Below, one piece after another: positions 55,215-63,657 of a DNA stretch of 64,000 nucleotides. Numbering within the stretch: the first letter of the stretch is position 1; each line of letters opens with the position of its first letter. This DNA comes from Burkholderia sp. lig30 (lineage in GTDB: Bacteria > Pseudomonadota > Gammaproteobacteria > Burkholderiales > Burkholderiaceae): contig NZ_JGVW01000109.1 of assembly GCF_000687455.2 (NCBI RefSeq), positions 1 through 64,000 of the forward strand, given 5' to 3'. The notes under the pieces are model-generated. The model ran no database searches. It was not told where the DNA came from and saw only the letters and a list, made by a program, of their open reading frames with translations. A program made the position numbers and the translations under genes.

Positions 55215-55730
55215 CTAAGCGACGGCCAGGCTGCGCGACACCATCGCGACATTCAATTCGACGTTTAAAATTTTGATGCCGCCAGCGTCCCGCGCGATGG
55301 CCGTCGCCTCGTAGTACTTTCCTTCCATCACGGGCCGCACGTCGACGTCGAACCAGACCATTTCTCCCGGCCGCACTGATTGATGCAAACGACATGCCTT
55401 GAGGCCCGCGAGCACTGGCATCTGCTCAGGCACTTCATCGCCGCCCTCCTCCTTCGAAACCGTGCCAAGCACCACTCCAACCGCTTGAGCCGCAGCCTCG
55501 ACCAAGAACACGCCTGGAACAATGGGAAGTCCCGGGAAGTGCCCTTGCAGATGCGGGTGAGCGGCATCCCAGCAAGCCTGCGCGTTCACATGCCACCCTT
55601 GCACAGTCGCCGTGTGCAGGAACAGTGCGTGATCGCGATGCTGCAAGAGCCATTCGATCGCAGCCCGGTCGCAAACGACCGCGCCCGTTTCGTCGGCACG
55701 CTTCGCCTGTGACAAGGTGTTGAATTCCAT
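55215..55730 (-). CDS. 3-hydroxyacyl-ACP dehydratase (FabZ-like), second copy
   Basis: 171-residue hot-dog protein with HFPGLPIVPGVFLVE (His64, Glu78). It is only distantly similar to the first dehydratase. It lies 49 bp downstream of the luxR gene on the same strand and is probably cotranscribed with it, so its expression may follow the regulator. It converges on the FabF-like gene. Confidence 0.88.
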   Translation of the reverse strand: MEFNTLSQAKRADETGAVVCDRAAIEWLLQHRDHALFLHTATVQGWHVNAQACWDAAHPHLQGHFPGLPIVPGVFLVEAAAQAVGVVLGTVSKEEGGDEVPEQMPVLAGLKACRLHQSVRPGEMVWFDVDVRPVMEGKYYEATAIARDAGGIKILNVELNVAMVSRSLAVA

Positions 55731-55779
55731 CGGAAATATCCCTTTATGCCCCCGCGCGGCAGCGCGTTTGGGCGGAGGT

Positions 55780-56553
55780 TCAAAGAGGTGCGACCAAGCC
55801 TTCGGAAATGGCGCGAATCACGGCTTGCGCACGCGTTTGCACGCCGAACTTCCTGGTCACGTTGTAGACATGGAAATTGATCGTCGCCTCCGAGCATGAA
55901 AGAATTCGCGACATCTCCCAGCTCGTCTTTCCTGCCGTCACCCATCTCAGGCATTCGAGTTCGCGCGGCGTCAGAGCGGTGACAGGCCCTCCAGTCTCTT
56001 CGATACGGGAGACGTTGAAATACGATTCGCATGCGAAATCGCGAAGCAATGACAACGAGGCACGAATCCGCACATCCTCGCGAGGGGGGCCATCCGAGGC
56101 GAAGCAAAGTATGCCAGCCTGCCCCTGCGGCCCGTAAATCGGATAGCCGATACCCGATCGAAGTCCGTACCGGCTGCCCTCTTCATAGAATTCCCGCTGC
56201 CGATCGGAGGCGAATGTCGTTTCATCCCACAGCAGCGGATGCACATGGCGGTGACAGTGCAGTGCGATCGGATCGATTTCGTAATAACACCTGTCATACA
56301 GGTGGCGCCACGCTGTCGAGAAATTGGTTTGAACAAAGGCCGATCGGCACGATACAGCCCTCGATGATTTTATACCGAAATAAACGAAAGGAAATCCATA
56401 CTGACGAGCCAACTTGAACATGGATGCCGACCATTCGCTCATATTTTTGCATTCGAGCAACTCAAGCATTGCATTCAAATTTTCGACCTCATCCATCGAA
56501 AGCACGATATTAATTAAAACATCAACTGACACATCAATATATCGATATACCAA
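55780..56553 (-). CDS. LuxR family quorum-sensing regulator (orphan in this window)
   Basis: 257-residue regulator. The N-terminal autoinducer-binding domain keeps the residues that line the acyl-homoserine lactone pocket: Trp82, Tyr86, Asp94, Pro95, Trp109 and a Gly near 134. The C-terminal GerE helix-turn-helix (about 190-250) reads LTPRELECLRWVTAGKT and SEATINFHVYNVTRKFGV. No luxI homologue is in the window, so it either listens to a distant synthase or to outside signals. A lux box lies about 280 bp upstream. It is the obvious regulator of the cluster. Confidence 0.92.
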   Translation of the reverse strand: MVYRYIDVSVDVLINIVLSMDEVENLNAMLELLECKNMSEWSASMFKLARQYGFPFVYFGIKSSRAVSCRSAFVQTNFSTAWRHLYDRCYYEIDPIALHCHRHVHPLLWDETTFASDRQREFYEEGSRYGLRSGIGYPIYGPQGQAGILCFASDGPPREDVRIRASLSLLRDFACESYFNVSRIEETGGPVTALTPRELECLRWVTAGKTSWEMSRILSCSEATINFHVYNVTRKFGVQTRAQAVIRAISEGLVAPL

Positions 56554-56941
56554 TATAATGCCACGAATTATAAATTTGATTGATCAATAAATCTTGTTAA
56601 CCGCGGCGACGAAGTGTTGCCTAAATCAACGCTCAGGCTCACAAAAAACCTCACCTGGGAAAATCGAAATTTCGCTTTGTTAGCGGAATCACCAATGAGC
56701 CGCTTGACAAGTCTAAAGTAAAACCCATGAAACCGAGCAGCTCGCATTTTCGCGCAGCCTCAAACGCCACACCGAAATAAAAAACAATACCCATCGGGAA
56801 ATACAGAATAACATCAATATCAATTAAATGAAAACCTGTTCACTCTGACAGGTTTCCATATAGCACCTTACGCAGGGCGCCTTTGATTTCTCAAAAAATT
56901 AAGAATCCAACCTACTATTTTCTGGATAAGATTTTCAGCGC
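56554..56941. other. AT-rich intergenic region upstream of luxR
   Basis: 388 bp, clearly AT-richer than the rest of the window and without a coding frame. It contains the lux box (56834-56853). A TATTCT sequence on the minus strand (56805-56810) could be a -10 element for luxR, placing the box near -44 to -45. Confidence 0.5.
56834..56853. promoter_or_regulatory. Lux box with perfect half-sites
   Basis: ACCTGT-N8-ACAGGT: both 6-bp half-sites are identical to those of the Vibrio fischeri lux box, and the CTG-N10-CAG core and the 20-bp length are exact. It is upstream of luxR (start 56553) and of the rightward frame at 57021. Confidence 0.8.
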
Positions 56942-57020
56942 ATGACATATATCAGCACCGGCGTCCTGAAGGCAGAATGTCGGCTCCTTTTTCGCCGGCC
57001 TCTTCGCCCTCTGTTCGCCT

Positions 57021-57743
57021 ATGTGTGTCCAGTGCGCGGATTCAGCGGATGCCACCAACGCGCACTACGAGTCGGGTCTCGACATCCAGACCCCATCGGT
57101 ACGCTTACCGCGCCGCTTACGAACACGGGCAATCGAGTCGACGGCGGCATGTCCACATGCCTACAAGTGGGCTTGGGCACGGGTTTCGGGCAGTACGGCA
57201 TCATTCTCGCCGAACAATCTGCCGGAATACACGCCGTCATCGCAAGACGTGTCGGCAATTCAGAATTTCGGAGTCTATACGGTCAAGCTGTATGACACGA
57301 CCGGCACCGAGATCCGTTCGGACCCGATGAACATCGCTCACAACTACGCGGCTGCGGCAAGCGGCACCTTGGCGTGGCAGACACTCGGTAACAATGTGAT
57401 CGCGAACTATCTGACGCTGGGTGGCTCCGGTACACAAAGTCCATCACGCACGCCGGCCACGCTCGACTGGATGACTTCGGCTGGCTCGCTCTATCCGAAT
57501 TTCCGGTCTTCGATCAATTCGCTCGGCGCGGCCCAGACCAGCATACCGGCCGCAACCTACGGTGCGACCGTGTGGGGAGCAGGTACTGGCAACACGCCGT
57601 CTCCGTTCACGTTCAACACGTCGTTCACCGACGTGCCGACCTCCACTACCGCCGCGACGGCAGAGCAAGCCGTTCAGGTGCAGTTCGGCTGGCAGGCTGA
57701 TGGCGAGATCTACTGCAACACCTGGCAATACGGCAATCCGTAA
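57021..57743 (+). pseudogene. Frameshifted hypothetical protein, possibly exported
   Basis: The frame to 57743 has a convincing C-terminal part from about 57240 (NFGVYTVKLYDTTGTEI, NTSFTDVPTSTTAATAEQ, WQADGEIYCNTWQYG), Thr/Ser/Asn-rich like an extracellular or pilus-type beta protein. The 5' part is split over three frames (GTLTAPLTNTGNRVDGGM near 57090-57150 lies in another), and no signal peptide is continuous. A frameshifted gene is the simplest reading. It lies between the lux box region and the IS remnant. Confidence 0.5.
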
Positions 57744-57932
57744 TGCTGGCCTGTCGCCACGGCGGAACCCACTACAAAACGAGTTCCTCTTTTTTGTCAT
57801 CGCCATCGACGTCAGTGGCCGGGTCCCTTCAATCAGAAACCCTTGGCGACATTGCCTCGCCGAGCAGCTCTCAAACTGTTTCCTGGAACGAGCATTATTG
57901 TGACCGGAAACCACCACTTCCGACCGGACTAA

Positions 57933-58703
57933 GAGCCGCTAACACAACTGGATGAGGCGGTGAACCAGACGTATCGTTCGGTGCATGGCGAGAAGAAAAG
58001 TCAGAAACGAGTTGTGGGCGGCGTTGGAGCCGTTGATTCCGGTATTTGTGTCGTCACCGAAAGGCGGGCGTCGCCGTTCAGTTGATGGTCGCACGGCCCT
58101 GAACGGAATTCTGTACGTTCTGCACACGGGTATTCCATGGGAAAAATTGCATCTGCCCATGTAGACGAAGCTGCGTGCATATGACCAGAACGATTGAGAA
58201 CGGGCCAGCATCGATGGAGCCAGCGTGCCCAGCCCCGGGGGGCAGGGAAACCGGGCCGAACCCAACAGACCGTGGCAAGCTCGGAAGCAAGCGACACCTC
58301 ATCGTAGATGCCCGAGGCGTTCCGCTGGCGCTGACCGTGACAGGTGCCAATCGGCATGACTCAGTGGCGTTCGAGCGGACGATTGATGCAATCCCGGCCG
58401 TGCCGAACTTGAATGGGCGGCCGCGTAAACGACCGGGCAAGCTGCACGCCGATGAGGGATATGACTTCAGCCGGTGCCGGCAATACCTGAGGCAGCGAGG
58501 CATCATCGCTCGACGAGGTGTGGAGAGCAAGGGGCGCTTGGGCAAAGCACCGATGGGTTATCGAGCGCACCCATGCGTGGTTTGCCGGCTTCGGCAAGCT
58601 GCGCATTCGCTTTGAGCGACGGCTGGATATTCATCTTCCCTGGCTTTCACTGGCTGCTGCCAGCTTCTGCTCTCGCTTCGTCGATGACTTGTGTTAGATA
58701 CTC
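57933..58703 (+). mobile_element. Degenerate IS5-type insertion sequence with TAA target duplication
   Basis: 771-bp element bounded by imperfect 15-bp terminal inverted repeats: GAGCCGCTAACACAA (57933-57947) and the complement of 58689-58703, GAGTATCTAACACAA (12 of 15 identical). TAA flanks both ends (57930-57932 and 58704-58706), the 3-bp duplication usual for the IS1031/IS5 group. The transposase inside is broken, so the copy cannot move by itself. Confidence 0.8.
57985..58696 (+). pseudogene. IS5-family transposase, internally deleted and frameshifted
   Basis: The N-terminal piece (57985-58164) reads RRKVRNELWAALEPLIPVF and GILYVLHTGIPWEKL, then stops at TAG. A large internal part is missing. 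The DDE-domain part resumes in other frames: RASIDGAS, RGKLGSKRHLIVDARGVPLA, LHADEGYDFSRCRQYLRQRG, then after another shift VIERTHAWFAGFGKLRIRFE and the usual end RFVDDLC. Several frameshifts and a deletion make it non-functional. Confidence 0.85.
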
Positions 58704-58851
58704 TAAATTTAACGAAATAAAAACAACACACCAAAAATCGGATTTGTCCGATTGCCAAATTGGCGGAGTCTATCCACGCGCGCGACACTACTTATTCCTC
58801 AGCCTCGCGATTCCACCGCACATTCATCTGGATATCGAATCATGCCGCCAC

Positions 58852-59622
58852 TCACCGCCACCCTTCGAGCCTGAGCGTCGAGCGCACGAGCCGCTGCTCC
58901 TCCTGCTCGATCTCGCGCAGATAGTCGACGCACTGACGGATGTGCTCGCTGGCCGCCTTGCGCGCCTGCTCCGGCAGCCGGCCGGTCACGGCGTTGTAGA
59001 GCCGTGCGTGCTGGCGGTCGATCTGCTTTTTCATCGGCTCGCGGTGATACAGGTTATTGACCGACGCGAACACCGAGCTCAGCAGCAGATCGGTGAGCGA
59101 CTGCAGCGTGTTGACCAGCACCGGGTTGTGCGACGCTTCGCAGATCGCGAGGTGGAACGCGTGGTCGAGCTTCGCACGCGCGGCCGTATCGAGATCCTGC
59201 GCGTCGGGCGCGGTCATCTCTTCATATCGCCGCGTGATCAGGATGAAATCGGCCGGCGTGCCGCGCAACGCCGCGAGGCGCGCTGCTTCGGCCTCCAGCA
59301 TCCCGCGCACCTCGAACAGATCGAAAAGCGTGCGCGGCTGCGAGCCGAGCAGATGCATCATCGGCGTGACCGCTCGCTGCGGGGTCAGGCTCGCGACGAA
59401 TGAGCCCTTGCCGTGCGTCGTCTCGATGATGCCCCGCGCACGCAGCAGCTTCATCCCCTCGCGCACCGCCGTGCGCGACACGCCGAGCTTCTCGGTCAGG
59501 CGCCGCTCGGACGGCAGCGCCTGCCCCGCCTTCAGCACGCCGTCGACGATCAGCTTCTCGATGCGCTCGGCCACGACGTCCGCGACGTACCGCGCCGGCG
59601 GCTCCCGATCCTGCATTTCCAT
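58852..59622 (-). CDS. GntR family regulator, FadR subfamily (glycolate operon type)
   Basis: 256-residue regulator. The winged-helix domain (about 8-75) shows LPSERRLTEKLGVSRTAVREGM and GIIETTHGKGSFVA. The FCD ligand-binding domain (about 95-235) has metal-binding-type histidines (DHAFHLAICEASHNPV and EHIRQCVDYL). It is divergent from glcDEF, and two identical operator-like sites lie in the gap, so it probably senses glycolate, lactate or a related acid and controls both directions, as GlcC or LldR does. The start is at 59622 (or the ATG two codons on). Confidence 0.88.
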   Translation of the reverse strand: MEMQDREPPARYVADVVAERIEKLIVDGVLKAGQALPSERRLTEKLGVSRTAVREGMKLLRARGIIETTHGKGSFVASLTPQRAVTPMMHLLGSQPRTLFDLFEVRGMLEAEAARLAALRGTPADFILITRRYEEMTAPDAQDLDTAARAKLDHAFHLAICEASHNPVLVNTLQSLTDLLLSSVFASVNNLYHREPMKKQIDRQHARLYNAVTGRLPEQARKAASEHIRQCVDYLREIEQEEQRLVRSTLRLEGWR

Positions 59623-59636
59623 ACTGGTATGACCAC
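59623..59636. promoter_or_regulatory. GntR/FadR-type operator, site 1
   Basis: ACTGGTATGACCAC contains the palindrome TGGT-N3-ACCA, the usual half-site arrangement for FadR-subfamily regulators. It directly abuts the regulator start codon, suggesting autorepression. Confidence 0.75.
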
Positions 59637-59728
59637 TTTTTGGCGATAGGGCGGATTGTCCCATAAACCCTTGTCGTTGTTGGGTTTAATGGCAACGCCA
59701 TACACACCGAAAAGCCCTTCTAGTAAAA

Positions 59729-59742
59729 ACTGGTATGACCAC
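59729..59742. promoter_or_regulatory. GntR/FadR-type operator, site 2
   Basis: An identical 14-bp copy of site 1, 106 bp away (about ten helical turns), and 98 bp upstream of glcD. The pair could support looping or independent control of the two promoters. Confidence 0.75.
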
Positions 59743-59840
59743 GCATTCGGGATCTGGACAGGCACGCGCCCGCCCACAAGAATGCGGGACGTTCGGCGAT
59801 CCGCGCATCGCACGATTCAAGACCTGGCGGAGACATCCCA

Positions 59841-61340
59841 ATGAGTTTCGACTACGACGAACAGATCGACGGGCCGCTGCCGTCCGTCGACCGGCACGCG
59901 ATCGCCGCCGCGCTGCGCGCAGCGGCGCCCGGCCTCGACGTGCTGCACGAGCCCGAGGCGCTGAAGCCATTCGAATGCGACGGCCTGTCCGCGTACCGGA
60001 CGGTGCCGCTCGTCGTCGCGCTGCCCGCCACGATCGACGAGGTGCGCGCGGTGCTGCGCGTCGCATCGGCGCATCGCGTGCCCGTCGTCGCGCGCGGCGC
60101 GGGCACCGGCCTGTCGGGCGGCGCGATGCCCCTCGAAAAAGGCATCCTGCTCGTGATGGCGAAGTTCAACCGGATCATCGAGATCGATCCGGACGCCGGC
60201 ATCGCCCGCGTGCAGCCGGGCGTGCGCAATCTCGCGATCTCGCAGGCCGCCGCGCCGTACGGGCTGTACTACGCGCCCGACCCGTCGTCGCAGATCGCCT
60301 GCTCGATCGGCGGCAATGTCGCGGAAAACGCGGGCGGCGTGCATTGCCTGAAATACGGGCTGACGGTGCACAACGTCCTCAAGGTCGAGATCCTGACGAT
60401 CGACGGCGAACGCCTGACGCTCGGCGCCGACGCGCTCGACAGCCCCGGCTTCGACCTGCTCGCGCTGTTCACCGGCTCGGAAGGCATGCTCGGGATCGTC
60501 GTCGAAGTCACGGTGAAGCTGCTGCCGAAGCCGCAGAGCGTGAAGGTGCTGATGGCGAGCTTCGACGACGTCGGCCGGGCGGGCGCCGCGGTGGCGGCGA
60601 TCATCGGCGCGGGCGTCATCCCGGGCGGCCTCGAAATGATGGACAACCTCGCGATCCGCGCCGCCGAGGATTTCATCCACGCGGGCTATCCGGTCGACGC
60701 GCAGGCGATCCTGCTGTGCGAGCTCGACGGCGCCGCGTCCGACGTCGACGAGGATGCGACGCGCGTCGAGGCGCTGCTGCGCGACGCGGGCGCGAGCGAG
60801 ATCCGCGTCGCGCGCGACGAGGCCGAGCGCCAGCGCTTCTGGGCCGGGCGCAAGAATGCGTTCCCCGCGGTCGGCCGCCTGTCGCCCGACTACTACTGCA
60901 TGGACGGCACGATCCCGCGCCGCGAGCTGCCGCGCGTGCTCGAAGGCATCGCGGCGCTGTCCGCCGAATACGGGCTGCCGGTCGCGAACGTGTTTCATGC
61001 GGGCGACGGCAACATGCACCCGCTGATCCTGTTCGACGCGAACCGCTCCGGCGAGCTGGAACGCGCCGAGGCGCTCGGCGGACGGATTCTCGCGCTGTGC
61101 GTCGCGGTGGGCGGCAGCATCACCGGCGAGCATGGCGTCGGCCGCGAAAAGATCAACCAGATGTGCGTGCAGTTCAACGCGGACGAGATCACGTTCTTCC
61201 ATGCGGTCAAGGCGGCGTTCGATCCGGCGCGCCTGCTCAATCCGGGCAAGAACATCCCGACGCTGCATCGCTGCGCCGAGTTCGGCGCGATGCACGTCCA
61301 CCACGGCCAGTTGCCGTTTCCCGAACTGGAGCGATTCTGA
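59841..61340 (+). CDS. glcD: Glycolate oxidase subunit GlcD (FAD-linked)
   Basis: 499-residue FAD-dependent oxidase. The FAD_binding_4 domain contains PVVARGAGTGLSGGAMPL and the phosphate-binding SSQIACSIGGNVAENAGG. The C-terminal FAD-oxidase domain ends with GEHGVGREKINQM. It oxidises glycolate (or a related 2-hydroxy acid) to the 2-keto acid together with GlcE and GlcF. Its stop overlaps the glcE start (TGATG). Confidence 0.95.
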   Translation: MSFDYDEQIDGPLPSVDRHAIAAALRAAAPGLDVLHEPEALKPFECDGLSAYRTVPLVVALPATIDEVRAVLRVASAHRVPVVARGAGTGLSGGAMPLEKGILLVMAKFNRIIEIDPDAGIARVQPGVRNLAISQAAAPYGLYYAPDPSSQIACSIGGNVAENAGGVHCLKYGLTVHNVLKVEILTIDGERLTLGADALDSPGFDLLALFTGSEGMLGIVVEVTVKLLPKPQSVKVLMASFDDVGRAGAAVAAIIGAGVIPGGLEMMDNLAIRAAEDFIHAGYPVDAQAILLCELDGAASDVDEDATRVEALLRDAGASEIRVARDEAERQRFWAGRKNAFPAVGRLSPDYYCMDGTIPRRELPRVLEGIAALSAEYGLPVANVFHAGDGNMHPLILFDANRSGELERAEALGGRILALCVAVGGSITGEHGVGREKINQMCVQFNADEITFFHAVKAAFDPARLLNPGKNIPTLHRCAEFGAMHVHHGQLPFPELERF

Positions 61341-62407
61341 TGCGACGCGAATTCGAATCGATGGACGACAGCGCCGCGCTGATCGGGCAGGTGGAGCGGG
61401 CGATCCGCGCGCGGCAGCCGCTGCGGATTCGCGGCGGCGACACCAAGGCCGGCCTCGGGCGCACGGTGGACGCACCGGCGATCGACACGCACGGACACCG
61501 CGGCATCGTCAGCTACGACCCGACCGAACTCGTCGTCACGGCCCGCGCCGGCACACCGCTCGCCGAGCTGGAAGCGGCGCTCGATGCGGCCGGGCAGATG
61601 CTGCCGTGCGAGCCGCCGACGTTCGGCGGCGCGGCGACCGTCGGCGGGATGGTCGCGACGGCGCTGTCCGGGCCGCGCCGCCCGTGGGCCGGCGCGGTGC
61701 GCGACTTCGTGCTCGGCTGCCGCGTGCTGACCGGGCATGCGAAGCACCTGCGCTTCGGCGGCGAGGTGATGAAGAACGTCGCGGGCTATGACGTGTCGCG
61801 CCTGCTCACGGGCAGCTACGGCTGCCTCGGCCTCGTGACGGAAGTGTCGCTGAAGGTGCTGCCGAAGCCGCGCGCCTGTGTCGACCTGGCGCTCGCGCTG
61901 GACGAGTCGAACGCGCTGGCGCAAGTAGCCGCGTGGCGCCGCGCCGGACTGCCGCTCGCGGGCGCATGCCATGCGGACGGCGTGCTGCGCGTGCGCCTGG
62001 AAGGCGGCACGGGCTCGGTGCGCGCCGCACGCCGCGCGATCGGCGGCGACGAGATGGACGGCGCATTCTGGGCGCAGCTGCGCGACCTGCGCCTGCCGTT
62101 CTTCGCCGATCCACGCCCGCTGTGGCGCCTGTCGCTGCCGGCGGCGGCACCCGCCGATGCGCTCCCCGGCGCCGCGCTCGTCGACTGGGGCGGCGCGCAG
62201 CGCTGGCTGAAGAGTGACGCGGAGCCTGCTGCGCTGCGCGCGCTCGCCGCGCAATGGGGCGGCCATGCGACCTGCTTCACGCCCGGCGTGACGGACACGC
62301 CGTTCCATCCGCTGCCGCCCGCGCTGCTGCGCGTGCACCGGCAGTTGAAGGCGCAGCTCGATCCGCACGCGATTTTCAATCCCGGCCGGCTTTACGCCGA
62401 CTTCTGA
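61340..62407 (+). CDS. glcE: Glycolate oxidase subunit GlcE
   Basis: 355-residue FAD-binding subunit, a shortened relative of GlcD. It has IRGGDTKAGLGR at the N-terminus, LPCEPPTFGGAATVGGMVAT and FGGEVMKNVAGYDVSRLLTG, and ends HAIFNPGRLYADF. The ATG at 61340 overlaps the glcD stop by one base, so translation is coupled. The next gene follows after 13 bp. Confidence 0.93.
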   Translation: MRREFESMDDSAALIGQVERAIRARQPLRIRGGDTKAGLGRTVDAPAIDTHGHRGIVSYDPTELVVTARAGTPLAELEAALDAAGQMLPCEPPTFGGAATVGGMVATALSGPRRPWAGAVRDFVLGCRVLTGHAKHLRFGGEVMKNVAGYDVSRLLTGSYGCLGLVTEVSLKVLPKPRACVDLALALDESNALAQVAAWRRAGLPLAGACHADGVLRVRLEGGTGSVRAARRAIGGDEMDGAFWAQLRDLRLPFFADPRPLWRLSLPAAAPADALPGAALVDWGGAQRWLKSDAEPAALRALAAQWGGHATCFTPGVTDTPFHPLPPALLRVHRQLKAQLDPHAIFNPGRLYADF

Positions 62408-62420
62408 CGCGAACACGCCG

Positions 62421-63641
62421 ATGCAAACCAATCTCAGCGAAGCGAGCCGGAACCTCGCCCGGGCCGACGAGGCGGAAGCGATCCTGCGCGCGTGCGTGCA
62501 TTGCGGCTTCTGCAATGCGACCTGCCCGACCTACCAGGTGCTCGGCAACGAGCTCGACGGGCCGCGCGGCCGGATTTACCTGATCAAGCAGATGCTCGAA
62601 GGCGAGCCGGTGGGCGACACGACCCGCGCGCACCTCGACCGCTGCCTGGGCTGCCGCAACTGCGAAACGACGTGCCCGTCGGGCGTGCGCTATCACGCGC
62701 TGCTCGACATCGGTCGCGCCGAGGCCGACAAGCGTGCGAAGCGCCCGGCGCGCGAGCGCTTGTTGCGCGCCGGCCTGCGCCACGTGGTGCCGCGCCCGGC
62801 GACCTTCGCCGCGCTGCTGATGGCGGGTCGCGCGCTGCGGCCGCTGCTGCCCGGCGCCGTGCGGCGCAAGATCCCGGCGGCCGCGCCCGCCGCCGCGCCG
62901 CGGCCGCCCGTGCGCCATGCGCGGCGCGTGCTGATGCTCGAAGGCTGCGTGCAGCCGTCGTTGTCGCCGAACACCAACGCCGCCGCCGCGCGCGTGCTCG
63001 ACCGGCTCGGCATCGGCGTGACGCCGGCGCCGCAGGCCGGCTGCTGCGGCGCGACCGACTATCACCTGAACGCGCACGAGGCCGGCCTCGCGCGGGCGCG
63101 CCGCAACATCGACGCATGGTGGCCCGCGATCGACGCGGGCGCCGAGGCGATCGTGCTGACGGCGAGCGGCTGCGGCGCGTTCGTCAAGGAATACGGCGAC
63201 CTGCTGCGCTTCGACCCCGCCTATGCGGACAAGGCGCGCCGCGTCAGCGCGCTCGCGCGCGATCTCGTCGAAGTGATCGCGGCCGAGCCGCTCGACGCGC
63301 TGGCCGCGCAGATCCCGCGCCGCGTCGCATTCCATTGCCCGTGCACGCTGCAGCACGCACAGCGCCTCGGCGGCGCGGTCGAGGCGGTGCTGCAGCGGCT
63401 CGGCTTCGATCTCGCGAGCGTGGCCGATTCGCACCTGTGCTGCGGCTCGGCGGGCACCTATTCGCTGACTCAGCCGGCAATCGCGACGCGCCTGCGCGAC
63501 GAACGGCTCGCCGCGCTCGAAGCCGCGCGCCCCGAGCTGATCGTCACCGCGAACGTCGGCTGCCAGACCCATCTGAACAGCGCGGGCCGCACGCCCGTGC
63601 GTCACTGGATCGAGCTGGTCGACAGCCAGCTCGTCACCTGA
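62421..63641 (+). CDS. glcF: Glycolate oxidase iron-sulphur subunit GlcF
   Basis: 406-residue electron-transfer subunit. Two 4Fe-4S motifs (CVHCGFCNATCP near residue 27 and CLGCRNCETTCP near 76) are followed by two CCG domains (GCCGATDYHLNAHE and CCGSAGTYSLTQP). It passes electrons from GlcDE to the membrane quinone pool. It is the third gene of the operon. Confidence 0.95.
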   Translation: MQTNLSEASRNLARADEAEAILRACVHCGFCNATCPTYQVLGNELDGPRGRIYLIKQMLEGEPVGDTTRAHLDRCLGCRNCETTCPSGVRYHALLDIGRAEADKRAKRPARERLLRAGLRHVVPRPATFAALLMAGRALRPLLPGAVRRKIPAAAPAAAPRPPVRHARRVLMLEGCVQPSLSPNTNAAAARVLDRLGIGVTPAPQAGCCGATDYHLNAHEAGLARARRNIDAWWPAIDAGAEAIVLTASGCGAFVKEYGDLLRFDPAYADKARRVSALARDLVEVIAAEPLDALAAQIPRRVAFHCPCTLQHAQRLGGAVEAVLQRLGFDLASVADSHLCCGSAGTYSLTQPAIATRLRDERLAALEAARPELIVTANVGCQTHLNSAGRTPVRHWIELVDSQLVT

Positions 63642-63657
63642 CCCGGAGGAACCCGTC

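Noticed and set aside
42602-56553. Aryl polyene or polyyne cluster
   Set aside because: No desaturase, no aryl-loading lyase and no Cys-less chain-length factor. A FabL-like reductase, A domain and AurF-like enzyme do not fit those types.
55780-56553. A LuxI synthase beside luxR
   Set aside because: No frame near the gene or elsewhere in the window shows autoinducer synthase features.
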